A DNA stretch of 64,000 bases from Bartonella sp. WD12.1 (lineage in GTDB: Bacteria > Pseudomonadota > Alphaproteobacteria > Rhizobiales > Rhizobiaceae), in NCBI RefSeq assembly GCF_002022415.1, contig NZ_MUBG01000001.1, forward strand, positions 682,001 through 746,000, read 5' to 3'. The notes below the pieces were generated by a model. That model worked only from the letters and a program-made list of their open reading frames with translations, was not told where the DNA came from and did no database searches. This document shows positions 22,218-32,526 of this stretch, one piece after another (within the stretch, counting starts at the first letter, position 1; every line of letters begins with the position of its first letter). Both the position numbers and the translations under genes were made by a program.

Positions 22218-22232
22218 TAAATATTTTTTCGA

Positions 22233-24320
22233 TCAGATATCAAGATTATGGGCGAAAGTTGAATTTTCTTGTATGAATCGAAACCGTGCTTCTGGTTTTG
22301 ACCCCATTAAGCTTTCTACTGTATCTTTAGTTTTTTGCATTTCAACCGCGTTGATAGAAATGCGCAAAAGTATGCGTTTTTGGGGATGCATAGTTGTTTC
22401 TTTAAGCTGTTCAGCACGCATTTCTCCAAGACCCTTAAAACGTCCAATTTCGATTTTAGCTTTTCCAGTAAATTCAGTTTTTAGCAACTCATCCTTATGG
22501 GCGTCATCACGCGCGTAGGCAATTTTCCCCCCTTGTGATATTCTGTAGAGAGGAGGTACAGCAAGATACAAATGCCCTCCATGGATGAGATCAGGCATTT
22601 CTTGAAAGAAAAAGGTTATTAAGAGTGAAGCAATGTGTGCACCATCAACATCAGCGTCAGTCATAATAATAATACGTTCATATCTAAGATCATCTTCACG
22701 ATATTTAGAACGTGTTCCACATCCAAGCACGAGGATAAGATCACTAATTGTTTGGCTTGTAATCATCTTCTCGCGTGCAGCACTGGCTACGTTTAAAATT
22801 TTTCCCCGAAGAGGTAAAATTGCTTGGTTTGCTCTATTGCGTGCTTGTTTGGCAGAGCCACCAGCGGAATCTCCTTCAACAATGAATAATTCAGCACCAG
22901 CTGCAGAATTTTGGCTGCAATCTGCTAATTTACCGGGCAGACGTAATTTACGTACAGCCGTTTTTCGATTTATTTCTCTATCTTGACGTCGTTTTACACG
23001 TTCTTCTGCTCGTTCAATAACCCACTCAAGAAGCTTTGTTGCTTCTTGTGGAGAATTAGCAAGCCAATGGTCAAAAGGATCACGTATTGCATTTTCAACG
23101 ATACGTTGTGCTTCAATTGTAGCCAATCGATCTTTAGTTTGCCCAACAAATTCAGGCTCTCTAATAAAGACTGAAAGCACCGCGACGGCTGATGCCATAA
23201 CATCATCGGAAGTAATAATAGCGGCGCGCTTGTTTCCTATTAATTCAGCGTATGCTTTCAGTCCACGTAAAAGAGCTTGTCGTAACCCTATTTCATGGCT
23301 TCCACCTTCCCGCGTAGGAATGGTGTTACAGTAGGATTGTACACCAGCATCACCACTATGCCAAGCTACTGCCCACTCAACTGAGCCATGATTGGCACGT
23401 TGTTTCGTTTTACCAGAAAAGATTTCAGTTGTTATACAATATTTATTATTCAATGATGATGATAAATAGTCTTTAAGCCCATCTGGAAAATGAAAAGTAG
23501 CTTTTTCAGGAATGTTATTAATACCTTCAAGTACTACCGGATCACAACTCCAGCGAATTTTAACTCCACTAAAAAGATAGGCTTTAGAACGTGCCATTTT
23601 ATAAATTTTTTCTGGTTCAAAAGCTATTTTTTCTCCAAAAATTTTACTATCAGGATGAAAACGAACTCGTGTACCGCGACGATTGTAGACATCACCTAAG
23701 TCTTCTAATTCAGATTGAGGAATACCGCGTGAAAAACGCTGACGGTAAAGTTTTCGTTCTCGTGCTACTTCGACTTCTATATCGTCAGAAAGAGCGTTGA
23801 CAACGGAAATACCAACTCCATGTAAACCACCAGAGGTTTGATAAGCTTTCCCATCGAATTTCCCCCCTGAGTGAAGTTGTGTCATAATGACTTCAAGAGT
23901 AGATTTATCTGGCATTTGAGGATGGTTTTCAATGGGAATTCCACGTCCATTATCTGTAACTGTTAAATAACCATCTTTATCCAGTGATACATCAATTAAA
24001 TCAGCGTAACCAGCAACAGCTTCATCCATTGCATTATCAATGATTTCGGAAAATAAATGATGAAGTGCTTTGCTATCTGTTCCACCGATATACATTCCAG
24101 GTCGCAAACGCACAGGCTCCAAACCTTCAAGTACTCGTATAGATGACGCATTGTAGTCATTTGTTTCTGTATTATCTTTAGAGGTCGATACAGACACTTT
24201 TGAAGGTATTGCTTTTGAATTTACAGGAGTTTTCTGACTGTTCGCTTTCGTTTCCATACGAAGCTGAGCTTTATTTAAAATACTAAAAAGATCTTTATTA
24301 TTATCGCTCATAGCATTCAA
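22233..24320 (-). CDS. parE: DNA topoisomerase IV subunit B
   Basis: 695 residues. GHKL ATPase (EIIDNAMDEAVAG, DNGRGIPIENH, GGLHGVGISVVNALS), transducer, then the Toprim domain (FIVEGDSAGGSA, DADVDGAHI) and the C-terminal GRFKGLGEM. A ParE-type rather than GyrB-type assignment fits the RLRPGMYIGGTD start and the length. About 55 polar residues precede the ATPase. The alternative start at MSDNN is 3 residues in. Acts with ParC to decatenate chromosomes. Confidence 0.93.
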   Translation of the reverse strand: MNAMSDNNKDLFSILNKAQLRMETKANSQKTPVNSKAIPSKVSVSTSKDNTETNDYNASSIRVLEGLEPVRLRPGMYIGGTDSKALHHLFSEIIDNAMDEAVAGYADLIDVSLDKDGYLTVTDNGRGIPIENHPQMPDKSTLEVIMTQLHSGGKFDGKAYQTSGGLHGVGISVVNALSDDIEVEVARERKLYRQRFSRGIPQSELEDLGDVYNRRGTRVRFHPDSKIFGEKIAFEPEKIYKMARSKAYLFSGVKIRWSCDPVVLEGINNIPEKATFHFPDGLKDYLSSSLNNKYCITTEIFSGKTKQRANHGSVEWAVAWHSGDAGVQSYCNTIPTREGGSHEIGLRQALLRGLKAYAELIGNKRAAIITSDDVMASAVAVLSVFIREPEFVGQTKDRLATIEAQRIVENAIRDPFDHWLANSPQEATKLLEWVIERAEERVKRRQDREINRKTAVRKLRLPGKLADCSQNSAAGAELFIVEGDSAGGSAKQARNRANQAILPLRGKILNVASAAREKMITSQTISDLILVLGCGTRSKYREDDLRYERIIIMTDADVDGAHIASLLITFFFQEMPDLIHGGHLYLAVPPLYRISQGGKIAYARDDAHKDELLKTEFTGKAKIEIGRFKGLGEMRAEQLKETTMHPQKRILLRISINAVEMQKTKDTVESLMGSKPEARFRFIQENSTFAHNLDI

Positions 24321-24405
24321 TTATCTATCTAAATTTAAGTTATTTAAAATAAACGTTTAATCTAAATAAGTTTTATGCCTGCTTTTCGTTTAAAAATCAA
24401 CGTAC

Positions 24406-25143
24406 TTAAGAAACATCAATTGTTGGGCCAAAAATTTGTTCAAATGCGTGTTTTAAAGCAATATCAACATCATGTATCGTTACAGGTAAACCCAGATCAA
24501 TTAAGCTGGTTACACCATAATCTGCAATTCCGCACGGAACAATTCCTGAGTAGTGATCTAAGTTAGGATCAACGTTGATAGCAATTCCATGAAAACTTAC
24601 CCACTTACGTACACGGATACCAATAGCAGCAATTTTATCTTCACAAGAAGTGCCTTTTATTGTTTGTGGACGATCTGGCCGTGTAACCCAAACACCAATC
24701 CTATCTTCACGGCGTTCACCTTTAATATTAAATTGTACAAGTGTTTGGATAATCCACTGTTCTAATGCACTAATAAAAGCGCGTATGTCTTGTTTTCTGT
24801 GTTTCAGATCAAGCATAATATAAGCAATACGCTGTCCTGGGCCATGATATGTAAATTCACCACCACGGCCAGCTTCATAAACAGGAAATAAATTAGGTGT
24901 TAGAAGATCCTTTTTGTTGGCACTTGTACCAGCTGTATAAAGGGGAGGGTGTTCAAGAAGCCAAACTTGTTCATGTGCGGTTTTTGCAAAAATATTTTCT
25001 ACGCGTTCTTGCATATAACGGAGTGCTTCCGGATATTCGACTAAACCATCGCTTATTTTCCATTCAATTGGTGAGGTGGAAGAAGCTGTTTTAAAATCAT
25101 ACGATAAATGATCACGATTAGTGCGTTTCAATTTAGATGTCAT
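24406..25143 (-). CDS. lipB: lipoyl(octanoyl) transferase
   Basis: 245 residues. LipB transfers octanoate from ACP to lipoyl domains. Motifs seen: [13 protein letters not shown], the catalytic Lys region [17 protein letters not shown], and the nucleophile Cys in GIVPCGI. Monocistronic and leftward. The region upstream (25144-25575) is AT-rich without a gene. Confidence 0.95.
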   Translation of the reverse strand: MTSKLKRTNRDHLSYDFKTASSTSPIEWKISDGLVEYPEALRYMQERVENIFAKTAHEQVWLLEHPPLYTAGTSANKKDLLTPNLFPVYEAGRGGEFTYHGPGQRIAYIMLDLKHRKQDIRAFISALEQWIIQTLVQFNIKGERREDRIGVWVTRPDRPQTIKGTSCEDKIAAIGIRVRKWVSFHGIAINVDPNLDHYSGIVPCGIADYGVTSLIDLGLPVTIHDVDIALKHAFEQIFGPTIDVS

Positions 25144-25575
25144 CGGAAATATTTATATTAATAAAGGTTATATTGTATTTTTGCCATTAGCAACATTGTG
25201 TAACAAGATATGGGGTTATGGATTAAAATCAAAATAGAAAAAGAGTGATATCAATATTTTTATATATTAGTGAAAGCATTTAATTATTTCTACCATTTTA
25301 GTTGAGTAGAAAGCTGTTAATTAAAATATAAACAAATAAGTCAGAATTTGATATGAAACTAGCTAATTAAACTATAAATATATGATGTCACTGCATTGCA
25401 GTAACTGACCCAAAATTTATATCATTAATTGTCGTTATGCTTAAAAGATGAAATAAGTATTAGGATATCGTTTTAAACGTAACATTGAAGCATAAAAAAA
25501 ATACTTTACTCCATCTGAGCAGCTCAGAAATAAGTTAGAAATTAAGGTGTTTTGTGACAAATACCAATGAGCATT

Positions 25576-26290
25576 TTACCATTTTCTTGATGCTCTACCA
25601 TTTCCTGATGAATCTCCTCTACCTTTAAACCTACTACCAGTTGAATATCTTTCCAATCTTCCATCAGAATGTTTTTTCTAGTATTTATATTAGTAAACCA
25701 AAGCGTAAAAACTATACCCATCCCGTGATATTTTCATAGACTTACTTTTTATTAAAAATTATTGCAAGAATCGGCAAACTAATCACTAGAAAAAAGATTA
25801 AAAAGAAAATAGTATTCGCTATCATTTTTTTCAGTTTGTTTACTTTCCATTTCAACAATTTTAGCCTTTGCTTTGATTCTAGACATAACATCGGAATCAC
25901 TTCCTGTAATAACTTTAGTAATTGCGTTAACTGCTTTAATGATTCTTTTTTGATGATTTTCTTCACGAAAATTAGACAGAATAAAATTGTTAATAATGAC
26001 TGCAGAAATCGCATCTGTTAGCTCTTTTTCCAAACTATAGCCGACTTCAATACATACTTTGCACTCGTTTGATGCAACGACAAGTAATACACTGTTATTG
26101 ATCTTTTTTGCCAAGCTCTATGTGCGAAACAGAGAATTGCTGTAAGTTTTTATATCGATTCCCGAAAGGGTAGGTACAGGTTATAATGACAATTTTGTTA
26201 CCTGTTTTGTTTTCTAATATGTAGACAGTTTTTCTATCAGACTTTTTATCGTCGTAATATCAAGCAAATGAACTATATCATTAATATGGC
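25576..26290 (-). pseudogene. TPM-domain (YgcG-like) protein, decayed
   Basis: Pieces of one TPM-domain protein lie in order on the reverse strand but in different frames. N-terminal: SLIEKLST then LENKTGNKIVIIT near 26200-26260. Middle (frame ending 25779): SVLLVVASNECKVCIEVGYS and LTDAISAVII. C-terminal: a membrane segment IANTIFFLIFFLVISLP (frame ending 25742), then GSRFKGRGDSSGNGRASRKW with stop at 25576-25578, the usual glycine-rich tail. At least three frame changes and no intact start mean it is a pseudogene. Confidence 0.75.
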
Positions 26291-27227
26291 TTGTTAAGAG
26301 GGAAAATTAGATTTGCGAATACACAATATTATTCAATGTAACAGCCAAAAATAAAGAACTTATGAAGGACCATGAAGGTAAAGAAGCATTACGTTAAATG
26401 AGTTAAATAGGATATTGAAATGATACCATTAATTGAAATTAACTTTCGATTATAATACGCTTTTTAATTTCTAATTTATTTCGTCTATGGTCTACGAAAA
26501 AAATAAAACAATTTTCAATTTACTTACCCATTGGTTGAAGAGCTTAGAAATTTACTATTATATTTGAAATTTATTGATGTATAAAAAGATTTGGAAAGAG
26601 GGAATTATTACAAATTAAATAAACATTTTTGTATGAGATCTATAAAAAATCTTTTCTCTAGCATATTAAGGTTAAACGTTTGCAATTGATTAAGTTTTAA
26701 CATCGAAGGAGAGGTAAAAGGAGGGGTGTTTTCATAATTTGCTAATTATCACTTTATGCTTTCTAAGATATTGAAAAAGTAGAATAAAAGTAGAAATACT
26801 ACAGTGATATAGATTGCATAATTTTTAATCGAGAAATCCTATTGGTACTTCCTCTAATGGAAAAAGCCGTATTCGTAATGTTAACTTTAGGAGTTGCTTT
26901 ACAAATAGAGAATCTAGCGTTGATTATATAGGTTTTTTCTTGGATCTGGGAGGTTATTAGCGGGTAATGATTCAATTCAATGGCTTATAGTAAACAATTA
27001 TGATTTAGTTTTCGGTATAATATTGTTTTGTTGTTTAATATTTTTGGTAATCATGATAATTTTTTTACTTACAAATCATTGAATTATAATAAAAAATCAT
27101 TATTTAACATTCTGTAGAACTTATTTTTTATGATTGTGTCATTTTTATTATAGCTCTTTTTGAAAAGATTATGTAATGGGGATAATGTATCATTATGTGG
27201 TTCTCAACATTATCTTCGGAGTAATTC
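26291..27227. other. AT-rich intergenic region upstream of hbp, 937 bp
   Basis: No gene is supported. The last 150 bases are very AT-rich and should carry the hbp promoter; a GGAG at 27217-27220 is the ribosome binding site. A leftward frame at 27128-27340 overlaps the hbp start and is a shadow. Confidence 0.5.
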
Positions 27228-28463
27228 ATGAGCACGAAATGTTTAATTAGCACATCTATTATCACTCTATTTACAGCTTCTATAGCACATGCAGCAGATA
27301 TTATGGTACCTCGAGAGTCGAGGCCCGTTGTTTCATCCACTCAAATGTCAAAGCAAGTTTCACCACCTGTTGAAATGAGTCCTAATTCTGATGTTCCACC
27401 AGTTATTTCTGCACCTACTTTTTCTTGGAATGGTTTCTATCTTGGAGGGCAGATTGGTGGCTTTTCAGGTAAAACGGGTATTAGTTTATACGCCAAAAAA
27501 GGCTCTGGTACGAGAGAATGGACACCAGTTGAAAAAGACACATTGCCTCAACTTTCCGGTTTTATGGGAGGTCTTTATGCAGGAGCCAATGTTGATTTAG
27601 GAAACAGTCTTATTCTAGGTGTTGATACGGATATCGTTTGGTCTAATAAACAGGATACAAAGGTTGTTGCAAAAAGAAATTTTGAAGAACTAGAGTTAGA
27701 AGAAGTAGAGGAGGTAGAGGAAGTAGTACAGCCAGAAAGGAGAGAGCGCCAATTATATGGACATGCATCTGTACAATCTCAGCGCGCTGAAAGTCAAGGT
27801 AGCCAAGAACATCAAGCATCTAGTGCAAGTAGTTTAAGCGATAGTGCACAATCAAGACAGAGGAGGAGTACTGGCAGCGATGACAGTAGTAGACAAGGAA
27901 GAAATACATCATCCACGTCAGATTCTACTGAGCTTCTTCGTGATCTTGTTCAACAAAGGGTTTCAATTTCAGCACATAGTAGTAGTCCAAGGTATGAACC
28001 GCGTCTAGTTAACCCTTCTCTTCAACCTCAACAAGCACGACAGTCAGAAATCACACATATAAGGGAAATGGAGCAGGTAGATGAAATAGTGGAAACTGCT
28101 AAGATTTATAGTAATACTTTAAAACAAAAATGGTCTGGTGCTACACGGGTACGTATAGGTTTTGCAGTTGATCGTATTGTGCCTTATATTGCTGGTGGTG
28201 TTGCTTATGCGCAGATTCAAAATACCTTTTTACGATCAATTGAGGTGGAGACTCGAGAAGTAAGTTCTTCTAGCTTATCAGATACAAAAATGATGGTGGG
28301 TTACACCCTGGGTGGCGGTGTTGATTTTGCGATGGCTGATAATGTTATTTTACGTGCAGAATATCGCTATTCAGATTTTGGCAAACAGAAATTTGCTAAA
28401 GATAAATTAGAGCTTGATTACCAAACCAATGATTTTAGAGTTGGTGTTGCTTATAAATTCTAA
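27228..28463 (+). CDS. Hbp/Pap31-family outer-membrane beta-barrel protein with long low-complexity insertion
   Basis: 411 residues. A signal peptide ending in AHA (residue 22) is followed by a short proline-rich linker and a barrel starting FSWNGFYLGGQIGG, the signature of the Pap31/Omp31-type hemin-binding proteins of Bartonella. The last 105 residues are amphipathic strands ending in GVAYKF, with the terminal aromatic needed for outer-membrane assembly. Residues about 142-295 are a Glu-rich then Ser/Gln/Arg-rich insertion between strands, absent from the shorter paralogues; it would form an extended surface loop. Likely binds heme and/or host ligands. HbpB-like, but the paralogue cannot be fixed. 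Confidence 0.8.
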   Translation: MSTKCLISTSIITLFTASIAHAADIMVPRESRPVVSSTQMSKQVSPPVEMSPNSDVPPVISAPTFSWNGFYLGGQIGGFSGKTGISLYAKKGSGTREWTPVEKDTLPQLSGFMGGLYAGANVDLGNSLILGVDTDIVWSNKQDTKVVAKRNFEELELEEVEEVEEVVQPERRERQLYGHASVQSQRAESQGSQEHQASSASSLSDSAQSRQRRSTGSDDSSRQGRNTSSTSDSTELLRDLVQQRVSISAHSSSPRYEPRLVNPSLQPQQARQSEITHIREMEQVDEIVETAKIYSNTLKQKWSGATRVRIGFAVDRIVPYIAGGVAYAQIQNTFLRSIEVETREVSSSSLSDTKMMVGYTLGGGVDFAMADNVILRAEYRYSDFGKQKFAKDKLELDYQTNDFRVGVAYKF

Positions 28464-28488
28464 TTTATTGTACGACTCAAATCGCTTT

Positions 28489-28516
28489 AAAAGCTCTATC
28501 CTATGGTAGAGCTTTT
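28489..28516 (+). terminator. intrinsic terminator after hbp
   Basis: A perfect 10-bp stem (AAAAGCTCTA with TAGAGCTTTT), 8-nt loop, followed by A and a run of five T. Confidence 0.85.
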
Positions 28517-28680
28517 ATTTTTATTCGTTGTTGTGTTTCTCTAAATCAGGGAAGAGGGGTATATTATAGCCGTACCTATATGAAAAGAAAGTTGGAAAAC
28601 TTTAGAATCCTGGCTTTATCACCTCGTTTCTAAACTTATAAAAATAATAATACAATAAAAGAAACATAAGAAGGTAAAAG

Positions 28681-28698
28681 ATATGGTGGGCAATGAGA
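28681..28698. other. attachment site attL
   Basis: 18-bp copy of the tRNA-Val 3' end (ATATGGTGGGCAATGAGA), identical to 60273-60290. It is the displaced tRNA end left at the far junction, 86 bases from the integrase gene. Confidence 0.88.
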
Positions 28699-28733
28699 TC
28701 GCCTTATAATACAATAAAATCAGTATGTTATGT

Positions 28734-28795
28734 AAAAAATAAGGGAATCTAAGACTCTTGATTTTATTGAGTTTTTTTGTGCTCTATCCCTTATT
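28734..28795 (-). terminator. hairpin at the 3' end of the integrase gene
   Basis: AATAAGGGA (28738-28746) pairs with TCCCTTATT (28787-28795), with A6 on the left giving a U-run for leftward transcription. The loop is 40 nt. The stem enters the last codons of the integrase gene. Confidence 0.45.
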
Positions 28796-29827
28796 TTTTT
28801 GGAGCTTTTCGATTGATTCGAGAGCCAATCTTTTGCGATCAGCAGTCTTTGTGTAGAGAGATGCCATTTGATCATCAGTCCATCCAAAAATTGCTTTAAG
28901 TTGTGCGACCGTAGCACCTGCATTGGCAGCTCTTGTTGCAGCTAATTTTCTTAAACCATGAGCTGATTTTTTTATTCCCGCTGCATTGCAAGCATCTCTA
29001 AACAGGTTCCCAAAGGTTTCTTTGGTTAGTTTTTTCCCCCCTTTCCCACAAATAAATGTTTCATCACCAATAGGACCCATTTCAAGAGTTTTTGCTAATT
29101 CGGGTAGAATGGGAAGAAACACATCTGTTTGAAATTTGCTTTTTTCTGTCTTTAAATGAATGACATTATCCGTGACATCCTTCCATCCGATGCGTACAAC
29201 ATCTCCCCGTCGTAAGCCTGTGTAAAGAAGAACATCAATCCATACCCGTTCATGCGTTCCGAGAGGCCATTGTTGATAATATTTGTCGATGTCCTCTTCT
29301 ATCCAAGCAGGGAATCCATCCTTGTTTTTGAGAAATGGTGTTTTAACCCCTAAAGCAGGATTATTTTCTAAAAGTCCTTGTTCAACTGCCCATTTAAAAA
29401 GGCCATTAACTGCTTTGAGAAAATTCCGAGCATTTGCAGGTGTTTCTTTGCGTCGTTCAACGCCGGCTATGATATGCGACTTTTTAATTGCTTTGTATGG
29501 AATATCTCCTATGGCATCTGACACTTTCATTAGAATAAGTTCTTTTTGCCTTTTCGTAGCATGAGCTAGGTTATGCCAAGTGACGCTGTCAAAATATTGT
29601 TTCAGGAGCCATATAAAACTACCTTCAACGAGTTTACCAGGTTTAGATTTAGGAAGCTTGTATCCTTGTAACTCAGAAAGAGCATCTTTATAGTCGTCAA
29701 CAAATTCTTGTGTACCATAGGTTCCACGCACTCTACGCCTTTGACCATGGCCAATACGCACGTACCATACGATTTTACCATAGCGCGTAATTTCTTTGAC
29801 AAGGTGGGGAGGCCGTGGTTTAGGCAT
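28784..29827 (-). CDS. tyrosine-recombinase integrase
   Basis: 347 residues, phage-type. An N-terminal arm/core-binding part (SAM-like region around KAIKKSHIIAGVERR) is followed by the catalytic domain: Arg in LLYTGLRRGD, HGLRK (His290, Arg293), Trp316 in FGW and nucleophile Tyr325 in LYTKT. It lies at the left end of the prophage next to attL and would catalyse recombination at the tRNA-Val site. RBS AAGG 7 bases before ATG 29827. Confidence 0.95.
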   Translation of the reverse strand: MPKPRPPHLVKEITRYGKIVWYVRIGHGQRRRVRGTYGTQEFVDDYKDALSELQGYKLPKSKPGKLVEGSFIWLLKQYFDSVTWHNLAHATKRQKELILMKVSDAIGDIPYKAIKKSHIIAGVERRKETPANARNFLKAVNGLFKWAVEQGLLENNPALGVKTPFLKNKDGFPAWIEEDIDKYYQQWPLGTHERVWIDVLLYTGLRRGDVVRIGWKDVTDNVIHLKTEKSKFQTDVFLPILPELAKTLEMGPIGDETFICGKGGKKLTKETFGNLFRDACNAAGIKKSAHGLRKLAATRAANAGATVAQLKAIFGWTDDQMASLYTKTADRKRLALESIEKLQKNKG

Positions 29828-29836
29828 AGCGTGACC

Positions 29837-30049
29837 TTACATACCAATATCAAAGTCATAATCACCCTTTGAGAGATCTAATAATCTGTCTGGATGAGTA
29901 GCAGTATTTGGTATGGCGATATCAGCTTTGAGATAAATTAAGAGTTCACCAGTTGGTTTGATTTCCATTAACTCACAACCTTGCTTTTTAGCTTCTCTTA
30001 AAGCTCTTGCAATAGCGGACTGTGTTACGGCAGCGTGGCGACGAGCCAT
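29837..30049 (-). CDS. small prophage protein upstream of integrase
   Basis: 70 residues from ATG 30049, which has AAGGA 8 bases upstream; an upstream ATG at 30076 lacks one. The sequence begins MARRHAAVTQSAIARALREAKK, a basic helix-turn-helix-like start, and ends acidic (LSKGDYDFDIGM). It sits directly before the integrase with a 9-base gap, a place where excisionase or small regulators are often found. That role is only inferred from position. Confidence 0.6.
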   Translation of the reverse strand: MARRHAAVTQSAIARALREAKKQGCELMEIKPTGELLIYLKADIAIPNTATHPDRLLDLSKGDYDFDIGM

Positions 30050-30167
30050 GTTGAATTTCCTTAATTTTGATTGCACTTCACCTGTGGTGAAAAGTGCGCA
30101 TGTGTGAGAGAGTGATTGAAAATGGGTGGGGGCGCTTAGGGGAGGGAGAACAGCGCCCCCTATGGGT

Positions 30168-30788
30168 TTAAGCAGCTTGCGTCAAGAATTGCATATCTTG
30201 TTCTATTTCTGCTAAAAATGCTTCAACAGCTTTATTGATGAGCTCAATCTGTTCATCATCACGTGGGATGCGTAAAGTTTTGATACACAAATGAGGTGAT
30301 TTATCTATAAACCAAGGATGATAGCTAACAAAATCACACCATTTTCGTTCTGTGCAAGCCATTTGGAATTGCATTTGTAAAATATATTCAGGTTTGATTT
30401 TACCGTCTCGCAAAAAACGGACATGGGTTGTTTCTTGAGGGCATTTGACTTCTATGAGGCCCCCATCTCCAATGAGACCATCAGGACTAGCGCCTGCCAT
30501 TTCAATTGTCGGATGGGGAATAAACCCACATCGTGTGACAGGAGTATCGTAAAGAAAGCTATATTCTTCAATTGCACTGTCTTCATATTCATTGCCCCAT
30601 CGCATGGCAGGTGTTTCATAAGATGATATTGTTTTACCAGTTAAACGTTCTGTAATGAGCTTGATTTTGTACTCTTCATATTTACTTGTGGGTAAGCCTT
30701 TAGCTGTTTTATCGACGATGCTGTTAATGTTTGAAGCTGTGACTTTACCTAAACGCGCTTGAAACCATTCTGCTGTTCTTTGTTCCAT
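30168..30788 (-). CDS. YqaJ/lambda-exonuclease family recombinase nuclease
   Basis: 206 residues. PD-(D/E)XK exonuclease: TAEWFQARLGKVTAS at the N-terminus, MRWGNEYED, then the catalytic Asp in GASPDGLIG and Glu-x-Lys in LIEVKCPQ. Such 5'-3' exonucleases expose single strands for an annealase. The start codon ATG 30788 lies just after the TGA of the Bet gene (stop 30790-30792), so the pair is coupled. Confidence 0.92.
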   Translation of the reverse strand: MEQRTAEWFQARLGKVTASNINSIVDKTAKGLPTSKYEEYKIKLITERLTGKTISSYETPAMRWGNEYEDSAIEEYSFLYDTPVTRCGFIPHPTIEMAGASPDGLIGDGGLIEVKCPQETTHVRFLRDGKIKPEYILQMQFQMACTERKWCDFVSYHPWFIDKSPHLCIKTLRIPRDDEQIELINKAVEAFLAEIEQDMQFLTQAA

Positions 30789-30789
30789 A

Positions 30790-31566
30790 TCACACCCCCG
30801 TTGAAGCTTGTTGAATTGGTGTGTGTGGTTGTTTTGGTAAAGGTAAAGCTTGTTGTGCTTCTTCCATTTGTAAGTGTTGTTTTGCTTCCAAACGCCTTAA
30901 AACAATTTGCCCTGTCTCATGAGACATTTCTGCGAGATTTGTGACCTTTGCATAAGAGAGTACTTTTGCTTCTTCTGTTTTTGTTTGTTCCATTAAATCT
31001 TTGATTTGCTCAAGTAAATCATGAGATATTCTCTCGTTTTGGGGGAGATAGTTAGCCTCATTAATACGATCAGCTTCATCTTCATCATAGATACCAGATA
31101 AACCGAATGCATAACGAGCACACTGTATCAGTGCCTTATGACGTAACATGCGAGCAGGACATTGATTCCAAGGTTCTGTATTTCGCTTACATTCTTTGAG
31201 ATATTCTGTGATTTTTATGGGATATTTCTTATCTTTTAAATGTATAGTGCACGTAACAGAAAACAGATTGCCTTCATTATCAAAGTTTTCTTCAAGTTCT
31301 ACCCCATCGAGACTAGGGTGTGAATTTATGACCTTAAGCCACCCATCAACAGAGACAGTTGCGATAATGCCGCCCCCTCTTTTAGGGATGGCATATATTT
31401 CTTTGTTTAGAGGGTCTAATCCATATTTTTTGGCAAGATAAACAAAGACCAAAAACTCAGCATTAGAAATATTACCGCTAATACATGTTTTGAAAATTGC
31501 TTCACGAAATTCTTGTTCTGATAAATCATATTGTTGCGCCATTTTTGCAACGAGAGGAGTTGTCAT
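30790..31566 (-). CDS. Bet/RecT-type single-strand annealing protein
   Basis: About 258 residues from ATG 31566, which has AAGGA 8 bases upstream (the frame is open to 31614). The Bet signature is clear: AEFLVFVYLAKKYGLDPL, KEIYAIPKRGG, TVSVDGWLKVI and PARMLRHKALIQCARYAFG. It pairs complementary single strands in phage recombination and works with the YqaJ nuclease encoded next to it. Confidence 0.93.
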   Translation of the reverse strand: MTTPLVAKMAQQYDLSEQEFREAIFKTCISGNISNAEFLVFVYLAKKYGLDPLNKEIYAIPKRGGGIIATVSVDGWLKVINSHPSLDGVELEENFDNEGNLFSVTCTIHLKDKKYPIKITEYLKECKRNTEPWNQCPARMLRHKALIQCARYAFGLSGIYDEDEADRINEANYLPQNERISHDLLEQIKDLMEQTKTEEAKVLSYAKVTNLAEMSHETGQIVLRRLEAKQHLQMEEAQQALPLPKQPHTPIQQASTGV

Positions 31567-31648
31567 TATCGTTATCCTTAACTTTGGGTACACCCCACCT
31601 GTGGCGTGAAGCACGCGTGTTTTGAAAAAGGTGTGTTTGAATTAATTT

Positions 31649-32473
31649 TTAGATGTATTGAGAAGAAAACGTTGTTGCTGTTCTTTTAAAATCAGCAACT
31701 TTGGCATTAGCAAAGCCGTTAATTTCTTCTTGAGTGTGGATTTGTTTGCAGAGTATCATACTCAGGCGTTTTAATCCTTTAGATGTAATTTTTGCGCTAG
31801 GAACGGTTCTTTCTCGTCCACTGATTGTTTGAATGGTTTCGGGTATATAAGCCATCAATCCTTCATTGATTTTACTATAATAAGGCATCAAACTTTTATC
31901 AGTACGACAATAAATCCAACGACGATTAATCAAATAGTTCGCTAAATCTTCAGGACACATGTCTAACATTTTTGCTACATCATTTATACTAAGCAAATCA
32001 TCAGAGCGTTCTAAAGGTTTAAGTGCTTCTGTCTTTGGTGTTAATTCAGCAATGATATAATCTTTACGTTCATTTTCATTTTTTAAGTACGTAAAAACAC
32101 CTAAGATGACCTGAGGATTAGAATAGTCAATTTGAGAAGGGTTCATTTGTTTTGTTTTTCGTTCACACTCAATGAAATATTGACGAGCTTGCTTACCTTT
32201 CTCATTACGTTCAATCATAGCAAGTTCTTTAGCCATGTCTAAAGTAAGGTAGTATTCTGTACTTGGACGAGCGTTTTGTTTGGATTTTACTAAAATTTTA
32301 GTAAAACTCACAAAGTCCTTATTTTCTAGGAAACCGTACTCTTTAATACGATTAGCTATCCAATCGTTAAAATTGAAGTTAACTTCCAAGAACGTATACA
32401 ACTCACGTGCATTGACTGTTTGTACAGTTTCTTGATTAATTGTGTGTTCCCAAATGGCGATAGGCATTTCCAT
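31649..32473 (-). CDS. AntA/KilAC-domain phage antirepressor
   Basis: 274 residues from ATG 32473 (GAGG 6 bases upstream; the frame opens at 32485). The N-terminal AntA domain (VNARELYTFLEVNFNFNDWI, YYLTLDMAKELAM, KGKQARQYFIECE) is joined to a C-terminal KilAC DNA-binding domain (INDVAKMLDMCPEDL, KGLKRLSMI). Such proteins inactivate the phage repressor during induction. It is in the leftward operon driven by the promoter at 32942-32970. Confidence 0.9.
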   Translation of the reverse strand: MEMPIAIWEHTINQETVQTVNARELYTFLEVNFNFNDWIANRIKEYGFLENKDFVSFTKILVKSKQNARPSTEYYLTLDMAKELAMIERNEKGKQARQYFIECERKTKQMNPSQIDYSNPQVILGVFTYLKNENERKDYIIAELTPKTEALKPLERSDDLLSINDVAKMLDMCPEDLANYLINRRWIYCRTDKSLMPYYSKINEGLMAYIPETIQTISGRERTVPSAKITSKGLKRLSMILCKQIHTQEEINGFANAKVADFKRTATTFSSQYI

Positions 32474-32526
32474 TGCAGACCTCATAGTGTTTGGATTGAT
32501 TTTTCAGATGTGTTGAAAAGAAAATA

